Below the pieces are notes generated by a model. It was not told the origin of the DNA. It searched no databases and worked only from the letters and a program-made list of their open reading frames with translations. DNA of 30,118 bases from a virus, in the IMG/VR virus record IMGVR_UViG_3300042905_004219, positions 1 to 30,118 of that record. One strand, written 5' to 3'. Within the stretch, counting starts at the first letter, position 1; the number at the start of each line of letters is the position of its first letter. The position numbers and the translations under genes are program-made. Of the stretch, positions 17,054 through 26,895 are shown piece after piece.

Positions 17054-18192
17054 TACGCGGAAGATTAGAATTATACAGAGAATCAGATTGTGGGCAGGAG
17101 GAGCTAGTATACTCTGAAGACAATATGATTGTAGATGGTGCAGGGGAAACGATTGCTTTTATGTTGACCATTCCTCCTGACGGGTATTCAACGGCTCCTG
17201 CAATTTACGATGCGTCAAATTTTTCAATTAGATCTTTATCTTTTGGCAAAGATCCTAGAGCTTATTTAGAAAATCTCCACGCATCTGCTGGGATACCTGC
17301 GGTTGGTAGGGAACGGGCTGGGTATGTTCTTTCGTCTGCATATTGGGGGGAAGTTGTTACTTCCACAACATCTGGATATAATGCTAACCCATATTTGCCG
17401 GAAGCCCCCTCTCCAATTGATACTAATTTAATTAAATTCTCTCAAGGGTTCTTTTCAACATCGGATTTACAGTACCCACATATGTTGGAGGGGCAAAATA
17501 TTAATTTGGTTCCTTTTTATGGGTCGTTGCCTTCATCTTTATTTGGTGTGAATGTCTCTAGTTTACCTTTATCTTCTGTGCTTGCAATTGGATCCTATGC
17601 TTACGGACCATCAAGTGTCACAGATACAACATCATCTTTAGAAATTCAATATAGATACAATAACGGAACACCTTCCGGCATTTTAGTGGCATCCTCTATA
17701 ATTTCTGCAACTGCTCTTAGTGCTACTTATAATTCATATGCTAGAAAAGTTATGGATCCTAGAGGATTCATACGAAGATCTCTTTCAGATAATACTGTTG
17801 CACAGCAACCAAATTCAGTAATGCTTTCAACAGTAAATTTATCTAGCAACTGTGAAATTAAAGTTAGACATTCAATAATAAAAGAAAACGCAGCGTTTAT
17901 AGATCTTTATGGAGGTATTACTTCAATGGGGGTATGGGTATATGATTTAGAAAGAATGCTTGAAAATAATTATGTTCCTCCGTATAACTTTTTTTCCACT
18001 TATGTTTTATCAAACCCTACTGACATAAATTTACCCGCCTCTGTTATTGATATTACAGGAAACATAAAATATAAATTATTTGCTAAAAAAGTATTTCAAA
18101 CAAATATACTTAAATCTTCAGATTCTGGATCAAGTGCTGGAATTAGTAACTACCAAAATTTAACCATTAGTTGGACATTATATTTTATATAA
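17050..18192 (+). CDS. tail/baseplate structural protein, paralogue of the next gene
   Basis: The protein has 380 aa. Its N-terminus (GRLELYRESDCGQEELVYSE, then N-x-I-x2-G-x-G) and its C-terminus (NLTISWTLYFI) both match the next gene's product (GYLEIYKLYSSGKEEMVFSE, N-x-I-x2-G-x-G; FSLIFRWTLTF). The two are therefore probably diverged copies, with this one carrying a longer middle. A FSIRSLSFGKD segment follows the conserved N-terminus. Ser/Thr/Tyr/Asn-rich composition and beta pattern suggest an extended virion protein. Its ATG overlaps the gp7-like stop (ATGA). I do not recognise a named family; an outer baseplate or fibre-connector role is inferred from position. Confidence 0.6.
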   Translation: MIRGRLELYRESDCGQEELVYSEDNMIVDGAGETIAFMLTIPPDGYSTAPAIYDASNFSIRSLSFGKDPRAYLENLHASAGIPAVGRERAGYVLSSAYWGEVVTSTTSGYNANPYLPEAPSPIDTNLIKFSQGFFSTSDLQYPHMLEGQNINLVPFYGSLPSSLFGVNVSSLPLSSVLAIGSYAYGPSSVTDTTSSLEIQYRYNNGTPSGILVASSIISATALSATYNSYARKVMDPRGFIRRSLSDNTVAQQPNSVMLSTVNLSSNCEIKVRHSIIKENAAFIDLYGGITSMGVWVYDLERMLENNYVPPYNFFSTYVLSNPTDINLPASVIDITGNIKYKLFAKKVFQTNILKSSDSGSSAGISNYQNLTISWTLYFI

Positions 18193-18222
18193 TTTAAAAG
18201 AAATGAAGTATATATTAATAGT

Positions 18223-18798
18223 ATGAAAAATCAAGACACTTATTCCCCCAATGGGTACTTAGAAATATATAAACTTTATTCCTCAGGGAAGGAGGAAATG
18301 GTATTTTCAGAAAAAAATACAATTACCTCTGGTATGGGGATAGGGTTATCTCGAATGTTTTCTGCGTCTTCAAATCAGCCAATTACTGATTTTCAAATAA
18401 GATTTTTTCAAGTAGGATATGAAAGCCCAGACTACTCTGTCTCCACAAATAAATTAAGTAGTGCCTTAGAGATAAATGACTACGGGGCTTCTCCAGATGT
18501 CATCACCTCAACTTTAAATCAATACGCAGGCACAACCTTATTAACAAATAAGGCTTTTGTAGAAATTCCATTTAATTTAATAAAAAGAGTAAATAAGAAT
18601 AGCGTTCAATTTTCTTTATTTTTAGGACAAAATACCGCGAATGATTTGCCTACTACATTGAAAGAAATCGGGCTATTTATGAAAAATCCATTGCAGTTAA
18701 GCCCGATTGCTCCAATTCTTGTAGCGTATAAAACTTTCCCGGAAATAGACAAAACCTCTGAATTCTCATTAATATTCAGATGGACTTTAACTTTCTAA
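18223..18798 (+). CDS. small tail/baseplate structural protein, shorter paralogue
   Basis: The protein has 191 aa. It shares the conserved ends of the preceding 380-aa protein: a G-x-L-E-(L/I)-Y ... E-E-(L/M)-V-(Y/F)-S-E N-terminus, a FQIRFFQVGY strand in the equivalent place, and a C-terminal W-T-L-x-F motif. The segment KEIGLFM followed by PILVAYKTFPEIDKT resembles the end of tail-collar type proteins. It is preceded by a 30-nt AT-rich gap without a clear Shine-Dalgarno and followed 9 nt later by the large beta-helix protein. Function is inferred from position only. Confidence 0.55.
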   Translation: MKNQDTYSPNGYLEIYKLYSSGKEEMVFSEKNTITSGMGIGLSRMFSASSNQPITDFQIRFFQVGYESPDYSVSTNKLSSALEINDYGASPDVITSTLNQYAGTTLLTNKAFVEIPFNLIKRVNKNSVQFSLFLGQNTANDLPTTLKEIGLFMKNPLQLSPIAPILVAYKTFPEIDKTSEFSLIFRWTLTF

Positions 18799-18807
18799 GG
18801 TTGAATT

Positions 18808-21800
18808 ATGCCGTCAGTATCAAACGATTTATATTTAGCTAGTGGCAATGTGGGAATCTTAAATTCTTGGACTCCTACTGTAACCAAGTTTGATAGTTCT
18901 ACTTTTTATAATTGGGAACAAGATAATGAACCTATTTATGACTTAGAAGAAAGAACTGAATATTTGTGGGAACGGGTTGGATACCCAATAGCAAATGGGT
19001 TTTCTGGCATTCCCGGCAAGGCATTTGCTGTTTCCGCTGATGCCCCTTTCGCGGGGGAATCTAGTGGCGTTATATTTAAAAGTTTAAGTGCTGTAATAAA
19101 TGTTCTGCCTAATCCAATCACTTACCCAATTATTATTGAAGTAGCTAGTTGGGGCAATCTAGGTGAATTATGTTTAAAAAATGTAAAGGTAGATAAAGGT
19201 TGCAATGGTGCTGGGCTAGAGATTGTAAATATTAATCACGGAAGAAATTATAAGTTTGATGCCCCTATTTCTTATGTTGGTGGTGCAACAGATAGTCATG
19301 CAGGTCCAGCGGGGGGTGCAGCATCTTCAGTTTTATTTAGAATTAGAAATGCACAGTCTTTTATTACGGGCGCAGTTACAACTAGTAATACTCCCTATTT
19401 TGCCGACTCTAGGAGTATTTATAATAATAGAGCGTATAGTATTCGTGTTGCTTATGGAACTGCCGTAGTTGGCAACAATGCATCTTATTTGGATGTTCGT
19501 GTAGACGGATCAGCCTACCATGCGGATTCGTCGGGATTTAGAGCAAGTTTAAACAGCACACTTAATGGTGCTGGCGGTGTATACACTAGTTTACGGGAAC
19601 CAGCAATATCAACATTTGATATATCTACAGTGGATGCCGATGGCACCACGCTTTTAAGTAGGGAAAATAAGGACACTGGAGACTACCACCAAATTTTCTA
19701 CTACGGAAATTATTTAAAAAATATAAAAGTAGAAAACTGTACAGGTCCAATTTACATAAGAAATTTCTGTGTTGACGGTGGATCTGATAATCGAGCAGGC
19801 ACAGTAACACAAACTGAAGATTACGGATTTGAAATAACAAATTCTGATGTGGTTTTGGAAAATAGTTTTGCTTTGCGTTGTAAAAAGGCTGGCTTTAAAT
19901 TCCAAAATTCAAACATTGCAATTCGTAGAGGAATATTAGCATATAGAAATTATGAAGTTAGCAACGGCGGTCAAGGAAGATATGCCGACAAAAAATCTTA
20001 TGGAATACTCGCAGAAAATAGTGTTCTTGACATTCAACCAACTTCATTTGATTCAGGGCTAAGTTCCGTTGATGGTGTAGATTTAGCCTTCCAAACTTCT
20101 TACAATGCTGTGGGGCTATCTCTAATTAATTCTAAACTTAAAGGAGGAACTGCTGCTAGTGGGCCGACTTTGATAAACAAAGAAGCCACCGTAGTTCATT
20201 CATTCTTTAACACTTCTTGTGGTATAGAATTGATAAATTCGGAATATGACCATAATGGAATTACCGAAGTATTTAACAATTACATAGGAATGGAAACAGT
20301 GAATTCCAATGTTAAACTGCCCATGTTTGTATGTGAGTTTAATAAACATTATGGTTTAAAATCAGATGGGTCTGTAATTGTTTTAAATCCAAAACTAGTT
20401 AAAGTAACTGCAAACTCTGTGTATTCGAGTTCTGGTTTCGGTAGCTATACACAATTTACCTTGTTTAAAAATGGACAAAATTTATACGCAAATAACTCAT
20501 TGATCACATTCCCAGAAGAAAATTCGATACCTGACAAGTTTGGCATATTTACAGCAACCCAACCTATTTTGGTTGATGAGACAACAACTACTGTTCCATC
20601 GATAAATATTAATAATTCAACAGTTAAACTTGCACATGCATTCATAACTAGTCATCAAGATAACTTTGAAAATACGAATGCCTTGTTTGGTGCATGCATC
20701 CATGCGGACAATAATTCGAATGTGAAGATACAAGGATCCAAATCAGGTCCAAATATTTTATTAGGGTTTGGATCAGACACTGTTGGAAATGTAGCTGCTG
20801 TACATGTTAATAAAAATTCTTCAATTGAATTTAACGGACCTACATTAATAGGCGAAACCGGAGTCGATGTTTTAGCAGAGAATAATTCTGTTGTTAAATT
20901 TGCTCCCCATACAAATTCAAATGGCAACCTAGATGTTTCTGGTTGGAATCTAGTAGATAACAAAAATCATACAAAAGTTGAGTTGCATGCAATTAGAGCT
21001 TGTTTAATTGCGGATAATAAATCTCAAATAATTATGGAACATTTAGGCGATTTCCATGATACATGGGGGGCATACTCAAGTAGTGTAGATTATAATTTCA
21101 ACAATGCTTTGGCTACTTCTGCATACACATCCAAGGGGTATATGCAGTTCTTCACTAACGGACAATACAATGAGGCTATTGTAGCTAGTGCAGGGAGATA
21201 TAACTTACCCGCCATTTCTTACAACACCATTGACGGATACTTCCTTGTAGACCCATACAGCACCAACCCAACCACAAATGCCGAAGAACATCTTAAATAT
21301 TCTACCGGAGGTATGTGTGTTAGAGCACTTCACGGAAGTGATGTAAAGGTATTCAATGTACATTTCCCCGCAGGCTGGGCACAAGCTGATGGTATTTGGT
21401 ATGATGCATCTGCAACAAATTGCGAAATGTTGCGTATATGGAATATTTGTGATGATTCCACATTTGAAGCTGCTTATTGTTCTGTAAGTAGCGTCTACCC
21501 CTCACTGGCCGGGTATAGAGGCCCTTCAGCCGTTTGGTTGTCAGGAACAGGACAAACCGCTAATACCTATCCAAGCTCAACGCCAGATACAGGAACTTTG
21601 GCTACTTTAGATTACTATGGAACTTCTGGTTCAAAAGCCGGAACTAATTATGGACCATTTAGATTGTATTTCTCACCAAATAGTAGAGCTAAGTTCTTGA
21701 CCACTTCAGCCTCCAATGGTGTGGATCAAGGTGTTCCATATCAAGTTTTAGCACAAGGCTATAATCCCTCTGGGGCGTGTAGCGCAGTTGGGGCTTCTGC

Positions 21801-22086
21801 CGTATCAGGTCTGTATGATGATATAACCTCCGCACAGTTCTATTTTGTTTCAGCCATGTTGGATCCAAGCTACTTTAACAGAATTAGACTTGATGAATCT
21901 GCTGCCAATACTTGGGCTAATGCCAAACATAATGGAATAGCAAAATCAGGAAGGTTTAAGTTGGTAACATTGTATAGAGCTACTGCATCAACTGAACCCG
22001 GATCCCAAGCGTTTACTGCAACTACTGCTAAGTATGGACAAGGGCTAAGATCTGCCGAAATATTTGATTTAAGGAGAAGTAACTAA
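18808..22086 (+). CDS. large tail-spike or baseplate protein with right-handed beta-helix
   Basis: The protein has 1092 aa. Residues 34-57 carry a short adaptor-like motif (Y-x-W-E-x-D-N-x-P-x3-L-x-E) also present in the next gene. From about residue 110 to 700 there are many short turns with the Asn/Ser/Val-rich rungs typical of pectate-lyase-like beta-helices (GFEITNSDVVLENS, GFKFQNSNIAIRRG, GILAENSVLDIQ, VNKNSSIEFNG, AENNSVVKFA). Such helices form tailspikes that bind or cleave surface polysaccharide. No catalytic residues can be assigned by eye. The C-terminal 250 residues (GPFRLYFSPNSRAKF; FKLVTLYRAT) form a separate domain. Start ATG has AAGG 7 nt upstream; the stop overlaps the next start (TAATG). 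Confidence 0.65.
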   Translation: MPSVSNDLYLASGNVGILNSWTPTVTKFDSSTFYNWEQDNEPIYDLEERTEYLWERVGYPIANGFSGIPGKAFAVSADAPFAGESSGVIFKSLSAVINVLPNPITYPIIIEVASWGNLGELCLKNVKVDKGCNGAGLEIVNINHGRNYKFDAPISYVGGATDSHAGPAGGAASSVLFRIRNAQSFITGAVTTSNTPYFADSRSIYNNRAYSIRVAYGTAVVGNNASYLDVRVDGSAYHADSSGFRASLNSTLNGAGGVYTSLREPAISTFDISTVDADGTTLLSRENKDTGDYHQIFYYGNYLKNIKVENCTGPIYIRNFCVDGGSDNRAGTVTQTEDYGFEITNSDVVLENSFALRCKKAGFKFQNSNIAIRRGILAYRNYEVSNGGQGRYADKKSYGILAENSVLDIQPTSFDSGLSSVDGVDLAFQTSYNAVGLSLINSKLKGGTAASGPTLINKEATVVHSFFNTSCGIELINSEYDHNGITEVFNNYIGMETVNSNVKLPMFVCEFNKHYGLKSDGSVIVLNPKLVKVTANSVYSSSGFGSYTQFTLFKNGQNLYANNSLITFPEENSIPDKFGIFTATQPILVDETTTTVPSININNSTVKLAHAFITSHQDNFENTNALFGACIHADNNSNVKIQGSKSGPNILLGFGSDTVGNVAAVHVNKNSSIEFNGPTLIGETGVDVLAENNSVVKFAPHTNSNGNLDVSGWNLVDNKNHTKVELHAIRACLIADNKSQIIMEHLGDFHDTWGAYSSSVDYNFNNALATSAYTSKGYMQFFTNGQYNEAIVASAGRYNLPAISYNTIDGYFLVDPYSTNPTTNAEEHLKYSTGGMCVRALHGSDVKVFNVHFPAGWAQADGIWYDASATNCEMLRIWNICDDSTFEAAYCSVSSVYPSLAGYRGPSAVWLSGTGQTANTYPSSTPDTGTLATLDYYGTSGSKAGTNYGPFRLYFSPNSRAKFLTTSASNGVDQGVPYQVLAQGYNPSGACSAVGASAVSGLYDDITSAQFYFVSAMLDPSYFNRIRLDESAANTWANAKHNGIAKSGRFKLVTLYRATASTEPGSQAFTATTAKYGQGLRSAEIFDLRRSN
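22071..22076 (+). promoter_or_regulatory. strong Shine-Dalgarno AAGGAG
   Basis: AAGGAG ends 9 nt before the ATG at 22086 and lies in the last codons of the beta-helix gene. It confirms the start of the downstream 748-aa protein, which overlaps the upstream stop by one base. Confidence 0.7.
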
Positions 22087-24332
22087 TGTCTGGTTTTTTG
22101 CCAAGTAACTATAAGTTTGTTGACCCTATTCGTTATTTTAAGGAAAACGATCCTTACTATTGGGAAGTAGATAATATCCCACTAAAACAATTACAAGAAA
22201 ATTGCTTGTGGTTGAAGGATCAGTTACAATTAAATGTTATTTCAGAAGGGATAAACAGAGAAGATTTTAATGAATTAAAACCTTATGTAACTGGATCCGA
22301 TAATGTCCTGCGCGTGAAGGCAGGTAGATTTACAGCTAGAATAAATGATGCATATAATAAATCTCCTATTCAAAAACTAGAACTCATTACAGGCACGGGA
22401 TTAAATTCATTGGTTGGGGCGAGTATTGGTTCTACATTTACTCCGTCTAGATACAGAACTTTGACGGGGGCTGAATATGCAACTACCTTATTTACAGCGT
22501 TGCAAGAGTACAGCACATCTGCATTCAACCTAAATGGATTGACCGAAAGAGTTTTATCTTGGCCTTACACAAACCCAAACAACATAGGGCCAACAGTAAC
22601 CATTAGCAACAATACCCCAAGCTTTCCAGAAGGGCAATGGCCTGTGTTGTCAGCCCGGTCGTTCTTCAATCAAATATTAAGCACAGACAACTTGCAAGCT
22701 TTATCAGTTGAGTTTTGCAGACAATTTAGAGGAGTGGCTAGAACCGCTGTAGTAGATGTTCCTGAAGAACTCACTCTTCAAATTCCTGAATTTGATGCTC
22801 AAGATTTTTTCGTATTGACTTCTGATGGCTCCCCAATTTACATCCCAGAAGGACAACTAGAATATCGAATTGATTTAGCTTTTATTTATAGTAAACCAAT
22901 AGATACCTCTTCTAGTTACATTCAAGAATACACAGGTCAATTACCTAGAGAAATAACAAAACCAACTCTAGGTATTTTAAGAGGTGCTGGAGTTGGTTTA
23001 AAGAATAGAGAAAATTTAAATCAATCAACATCCCCATTTACAAATAATAGTTTGATCGCTGCTGATGGAAAATCTAGTATAATGGCTCATGCTGCGGATA
23101 AAGCAGTTATTACAAATGGCTTCCAATCAGCGCAAATAGACATTCATGGATCGTTCCCAAGCCCAGACGATTTGATGAATTTGGCTCCTGTAATTTCGGA
23201 AAAATTATCAGACTCAGATCCAAGATTAGTAGGTCAATCAATACTTCCTATTGCGTATATTGTGGTTAGAAAAAACCCAACTTTTGCAGCAGGAGTCGCT
23301 GTTGTTAACGAATCAGATATTTTGGACATACGCCCATTCTTCCGTACAACTGAATTAACTTATAATGAACGCGCTGGTATTGCTGCTGCCATACCATCAC
23401 CGTCCTTGGCTAATCCTGTTGCTACGAAATATGTAGTAGAAAATGCAGTTCAAAATATCAAGACTTATGTGGATTCTAATTTTGAACCCAAAATAATAAA
23501 TCAACCAAGACGGCCTTTAGTTCTAGCTGGGGGTGTTATTCAAGGGGGGTCTTTGTTTGGGCCTGAAGGCATTTTGGTGGCATTAGACCCGTCCATGGAT
23601 TTAGGATATGCTGTGACTCAATATCCCGGATGGGATTTTGCGAGATGGTGGACAGACTCCACTGTTGCAAATAGGGGTGGTGGAAATGCACCAAAGGGAA
23701 CAAAAAGAGCGGATTGGCTGGATTATGTAAAAGTTACTTCTACTGAAGAGTATGGAGTCACCGTAGCACCTAGACAAGGTGCTTTTACTGGGAATGATTT
23801 TACTGGATTTACTAGATATGCTATTAGAGGAGCAGTTTGTAGAAGAACAATAAGAGTTCCAAAAAATACGATACCTTCTGGGTATCAAAGAATTTCTTTA
23901 ATTCCTAATTATAAATATTGCGCCCCTCGGGTTGTTACAGGGCAAGATGATGATAGATCAACATATCATCAATTTTGTGGATTATATACGGAAAGAAAAG
24001 AAACTGCAACAGATATATATTTTATAATATATTCTTTTACTAGCCAAAATTCTTATTTGGATGGTGCCGCAGATCATGTACCTTGGGCAGATAGCAGAGA
24101 GGCAGAAGGAATAAATAACTACTTAGTTCAATCTAACAGCATGAGATTGTTGCAAGAAACTGACGAGAGTGGTTTTGATAATAACGGGGAGTCTGTTCTT
24201 TCTTACGGTGGTTGCACATACCCCACCGTTGAATTTACAATAGTTGGATACCCTTCTGGGTTTTATTCAGTAGATGGAAGAAATAATACCGCAGAAAACG
24301 CCGAATTAGTTATATCTTTAAATAATGCATGA
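22086..24332 (+). CDS. tail/baseplate structural protein with shared N-terminal docking motif
   Basis: The protein has 748 aa. Residues 24-47 read YYWEVDNIPLKQLQEN and so on, matching the motif at residues 34-57 of the upstream beta-helix protein, so both probably dock to the same partner. Near residues 400-440 there is a DILDIRPFFRTTELTYNERAG segment (Arg/Thr/Tyr-rich, followed by SLANP) that looks strongly constrained. The last 250 residues contain a beta-rich region with Gly, Trp and Cys (PGWDFARWW, then CGLYTERKE). I know of no named family for it; from position and composition it is an outer tail protein, perhaps a fibre or fibre-attachment protein. It is followed by a 9-nt gap. Confidence 0.6.
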   Translation: MSGFLPSNYKFVDPIRYFKENDPYYWEVDNIPLKQLQENCLWLKDQLQLNVISEGINREDFNELKPYVTGSDNVLRVKAGRFTARINDAYNKSPIQKLELITGTGLNSLVGASIGSTFTPSRYRTLTGAEYATTLFTALQEYSTSAFNLNGLTERVLSWPYTNPNNIGPTVTISNNTPSFPEGQWPVLSARSFFNQILSTDNLQALSVEFCRQFRGVARTAVVDVPEELTLQIPEFDAQDFFVLTSDGSPIYIPEGQLEYRIDLAFIYSKPIDTSSSYIQEYTGQLPREITKPTLGILRGAGVGLKNRENLNQSTSPFTNNSLIAADGKSSIMAHAADKAVITNGFQSAQIDIHGSFPSPDDLMNLAPVISEKLSDSDPRLVGQSILPIAYIVVRKNPTFAAGVAVVNESDILDIRPFFRTTELTYNERAGIAAAIPSPSLANPVATKYVVENAVQNIKTYVDSNFEPKIINQPRRPLVLAGGVIQGGSLFGPEGILVALDPSMDLGYAVTQYPGWDFARWWTDSTVANRGGGNAPKGTKRADWLDYVKVTSTEEYGVTVAPRQGAFTGNDFTGFTRYAIRGAVCRRTIRVPKNTIPSGYQRISLIPNYKYCAPRVVTGQDDDRSTYHQFCGLYTERKETATDIYFIIYSFTSQNSYLDGAADHVPWADSREAEGINNYLVQSNSMRLLQETDESGFDNNGESVLSYGGCTYPTVEFTIVGYPSGFYSVDGRNNTAENAELVISLNNA

Positions 24333-24341
24333 TGATTAAAC

Positions 24342-26894
24342 ATGGCAATAATCGATCCATTAGATCCGTGCTTATTGTTTTATCCGGGTGAATTGCCAGA
24401 GGATGTAGCTAATCGTATTGATGGTGGAGTAATTACGGTTCCAAATGGAACTAGAGCTAACGCGGATCCAATTGATCCTGTGATTTGGGAAGAGCCTCGT
24501 ATACCCCCACGACCGCCAATAGATCCGGGGGAGCCTACTGGACCCGGAGGCCCCGGTGGTCCCGGTGGTCCCGGAGATGATGATGGCCCGGGGGATCCCG
24601 GTGGTCCTGATGGCCCGGGGGATCCCGGTGGTCCTGATGGGCCGGGAGATCCAGAGGGTCCTGATGGGCCGGGAGATCCAGAGGGTCCGGGTGGGCCAAT
24701 AGATGATGGTGGGGATGATGACGGACCCCCAACAGTTATAAAATGGAAATGCGAAACAATTACCCACTATATTGACGGATTTGGTGGGACTGTAACCGTA
24801 GTTAGAAAAGTTTGTACTTCTACTACAGATGCTAACGCCCCATTCAACACATTATCGGAATGTGTAGCCGAATGTCAGTCTGTAACAGTATTAGATGAAG
24901 GGGAAACTCAAACACCAACAGAAACAGAACCAGAACCTCCGGGGGAAGGTGGAAATAACCCTGATGAAAATGATGATGGCCCGGGTGGGGAAATTATAAT
25001 AACCCCCGGGGGGCCTCAAACTCCGATAGAACCAGAGGACCCGGATACTGAATATGATGAGGGGGAAATCACTTACTCCGCAGATGCTGTAGCTACATTA
25101 CCAAATTATTTCCCTACAGTAGACACAACACAAACAACAGAATTTTTGGAGCAAGGCAACCAAACCACAATCTTTGCATCCTTGCAAGCTCCAACTATTA
25201 ACTATTTAATCAGACAACCTCCCGTTGGATCAATCAAAGCGATTAATGAAAAATTAAAAAAACTTAATCCTAACAAAATAAAAGATTCAGTATCTAAAAA
25301 TTTTGCTGATATTATTTATAATTTGGTTGAGCCTGATGGTCGAAGAGTGCCGGATTCTAGAATAAGCACTTCCTTGCAAATGTATTTATTACAAGGAAAA
25401 GCTCGAAAAATAAATACTAGTTATTTACTAAAACTACAAATAAGAGCAATTCTTGGACAAGCAACTACTACCACAAGATTTATAAATTACATTGATTCCA
25501 GATATTCTCCCAACCAAATAAATCCTTTAGTTAATCGTGTGTTGAATATGGGAAGATTGAACGCTACCAGAACAACGCAAAGGTCTATTACTCCAAACAG
25601 CCAAAGAGGAGTTGCTAGAGCATTACAAAGTGCTAAATCTTTGGATTATAGAAGGTATACCGACGCTAAATCAGAGCACTTGAAATTGTGGAACATTCTA
25701 CCTGAAGATATTTATGCACGAATTACGGTTGCGGATCAAGATGGAAATACAAGTAGATTAAATGTTAAAAATGATTTATCCCTCCTAGCCACAGCTAGTG
25801 GAAGTCAACCAATTAGAGTTCCCATAAACAATTACTTATTTAATATTTATGTAGATACTGCATCAGGCACGGTAACTGTTCCCGCAGATTCTGAATTAGA
25901 CAGAGCCGTAACTTTAAATAACAAAGTAGAGCAAGCGTGTTTGTTTGATTCGGGTGTGGAAAAAGAATATGTGTTAAAAGTAACATCTCCGTCTGATTTA
26001 AATATAGAATTGACTTATGATGTTTCTGCACCCCGTCCAAATCATTATGTCTTAATTTTAGAGGCATCTACAATACAAGATGCGGAAGTTAAAAAATCTC
26101 CATTCGTTAGGACATCTCTTGCTAATTACAGATTGGAAACAAATGCATCTACGATTCAAGATGCGCTTAAATTTAGAATTTATCCATGGCAAGTAATGCC
26201 TGTGTATCATGACGATCCATTATTGGCGCATTTTACAACCAGTTCTACTTATCAAGTTGAATTTAATGATTTTAGTTTAGAGGAATTTGGTGATGATATA
26301 AGTGGACCAATATTCATAAGAAGAATACCAAAAGCTATTTTAGTATTACCTACGGACAGATATGATTATTTAATCTACAATGGGCAATCTCGCCTAGATG
26401 ATTGGAATGTAAGATCATTAAATTTTGTTTTAAGTCCTGATCCTAACTATTATGATGTAGGACTTAGGTCTAGTTGGACTAAAATTAATTTAGCATATCC
26501 AAACACAGACATAGAAAATAATATTTCTGAACATGGGATATTTGCAACATACGAAACTTCAGTTCCAATAATAAATAATACTTATGTAAATCAAGTTGAA
26601 CCCACTCGAACAGAAAATGGATTTAGGGTGGCGGTAAAAGTAGCATCTGGATTAAATGATGCTTATAATACTAATAATGGAATTCTATGGTCTGATGTTT
26701 ATTCTAGGTTAACTGAACAACAATATAAGACTCATAAATTAAATATATCCGATAGAATGTTAGAAAAATTAAGAAAAGGGGAAAAGACTGGGTCCCGGTT
26801 AGTTCATGATAAAGGTCAGTTTTTATTAACTAGATTAACTGGATTAAAACAAAATAAAACTAATCCATTCCCAATTTATTTGACTAGAGAATAA
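24342..26894 (+). CDS. tail fibre-like protein with Gly/Pro/Asp tandem repeat and four-cysteine module
   Basis: The protein has 850 aa. Order: a short N-terminal segment (1-60), a Gly/Pro/Asp-rich repeat (66-130), a small cysteine module (133-181; C137, C158, C174, C178), a second Pro/Glu/Gly-rich linker (190-240), then a larger mixed domain (250-850) with a helical part ([15 protein letters not shown]) and a beta-rich C-terminus. The Gly-rich part is collagen-like in composition but does not keep glycine at every third residue, so it is not a strict Gly-X-Y triple helix. The Cys module spacing (C-x20-C-x15-C-x3-C) suggests a metal-bound or disulfide mini-domain. A virion surface role is inferred. 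The GC-rich repeat stands out from the AT-rich surroundings. Confidence 0.6.
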   Translation: MAIIDPLDPCLLFYPGELPEDVANRIDGGVITVPNGTRANADPIDPVIWEEPRIPPRPPIDPGEPTGPGGPGGPGGPGDDDGPGDPGGPDGPGDPGGPDGPGDPEGPDGPGDPEGPGGPIDDGGDDDGPPTVIKWKCETITHYIDGFGGTVTVVRKVCTSTTDANAPFNTLSECVAECQSVTVLDEGETQTPTETEPEPPGEGGNNPDENDDGPGGEIIITPGGPQTPIEPEDPDTEYDEGEITYSADAVATLPNYFPTVDTTQTTEFLEQGNQTTIFASLQAPTINYLIRQPPVGSIKAINEKLKKLNPNKIKDSVSKNFADIIYNLVEPDGRRVPDSRISTSLQMYLLQGKARKINTSYLLKLQIRAILGQATTTTRFINYIDSRYSPNQINPLVNRVLNMGRLNATRTTQRSITPNSQRGVARALQSAKSLDYRRYTDAKSEHLKLWNILPEDIYARITVADQDGNTSRLNVKNDLSLLATASGSQPIRVPINNYLFNIYVDTASGTVTVPADSELDRAVTLNNKVEQACLFDSGVEKEYVLKVTSPSDLNIELTYDVSAPRPNHYVLILEASTIQDAEVKKSPFVRTSLANYRLETNASTIQDALKFRIYPWQVMPVYHDDPLLAHFTTSSTYQVEFNDFSLEEFGDDISGPIFIRRIPKAILVLPTDRYDYLIYNGQSRLDDWNVRSLNFVLSPDPNYYDVGLRSSWTKINLAYPNTDIENNISEHGIFATYETSVPIINNTYVNQVEPTRTENGFRVAVKVASGLNDAYNTNNGILWSDVYSRLTEQQYKTHKLNISDRMLEKLRKGEKTGSRLVHDKGQFLLTRLTGLKQNKTNPFPIYLTRE
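24582..24689 (+). repeat. four tandem 27-bp repeats coding D-G-P-G-D-P-(G/E)-G-P
   Basis: There are four in-frame copies at 24582-24608, 24609-24635, 24636-24662 and 24663-24689. Copies 1 and 2 are identical. Copies 3 and 4 are identical except for the last base (CCT against CCG). Copies 2 and 3 differ at several sites, so the array looks like two separate recent duplications. It is followed by a partial GGT GGG CCA unit and preceded by shorter GGT-GGT-CCC units. The segment is a strong local GC island. Confidence 0.95.
26064..26165 (+). repeat. two copies of a 21-bp element, each able to form a 6-bp hairpin
   Basis: The copies at 26064-26084 and 26145-26165 match at 19 of 21 bases and lie 81 bp (27 codons) apart. 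Both code for ASTIQDA. In each, GCATCT and AGATGC form an inverted repeat around an 8-nt loop. They lie within the 850-aa gene; the flanking protein sequence is not repeated. Confidence 0.6.
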
Positions 26895-26895
26895 A

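Noticed and set aside
18213-18220. TATTAATA, one mismatch to the late promoter
   Set aside because: It ends 2 nt before the ATG, so transcription would begin inside the gene.
23910-23917. Perfect TATAAATA late-promoter match
   Set aside because: It lies deep inside the 748-aa coding region, encodes ordinary residues and is far from any gene start; expected by chance in AT-rich DNA.
24537-24704. True collagen triple helix
   Set aside because: Glycine is not kept at every third residue: each 9-residue unit has Asp in one of the three Gly positions in any register.
24372-24767. 131-codon antisense frame opposite the Gly/Pro repeat
   Set aside because: It is produced by the repetitive GC-rich coding strand; the translation is a mirror of the repeat.
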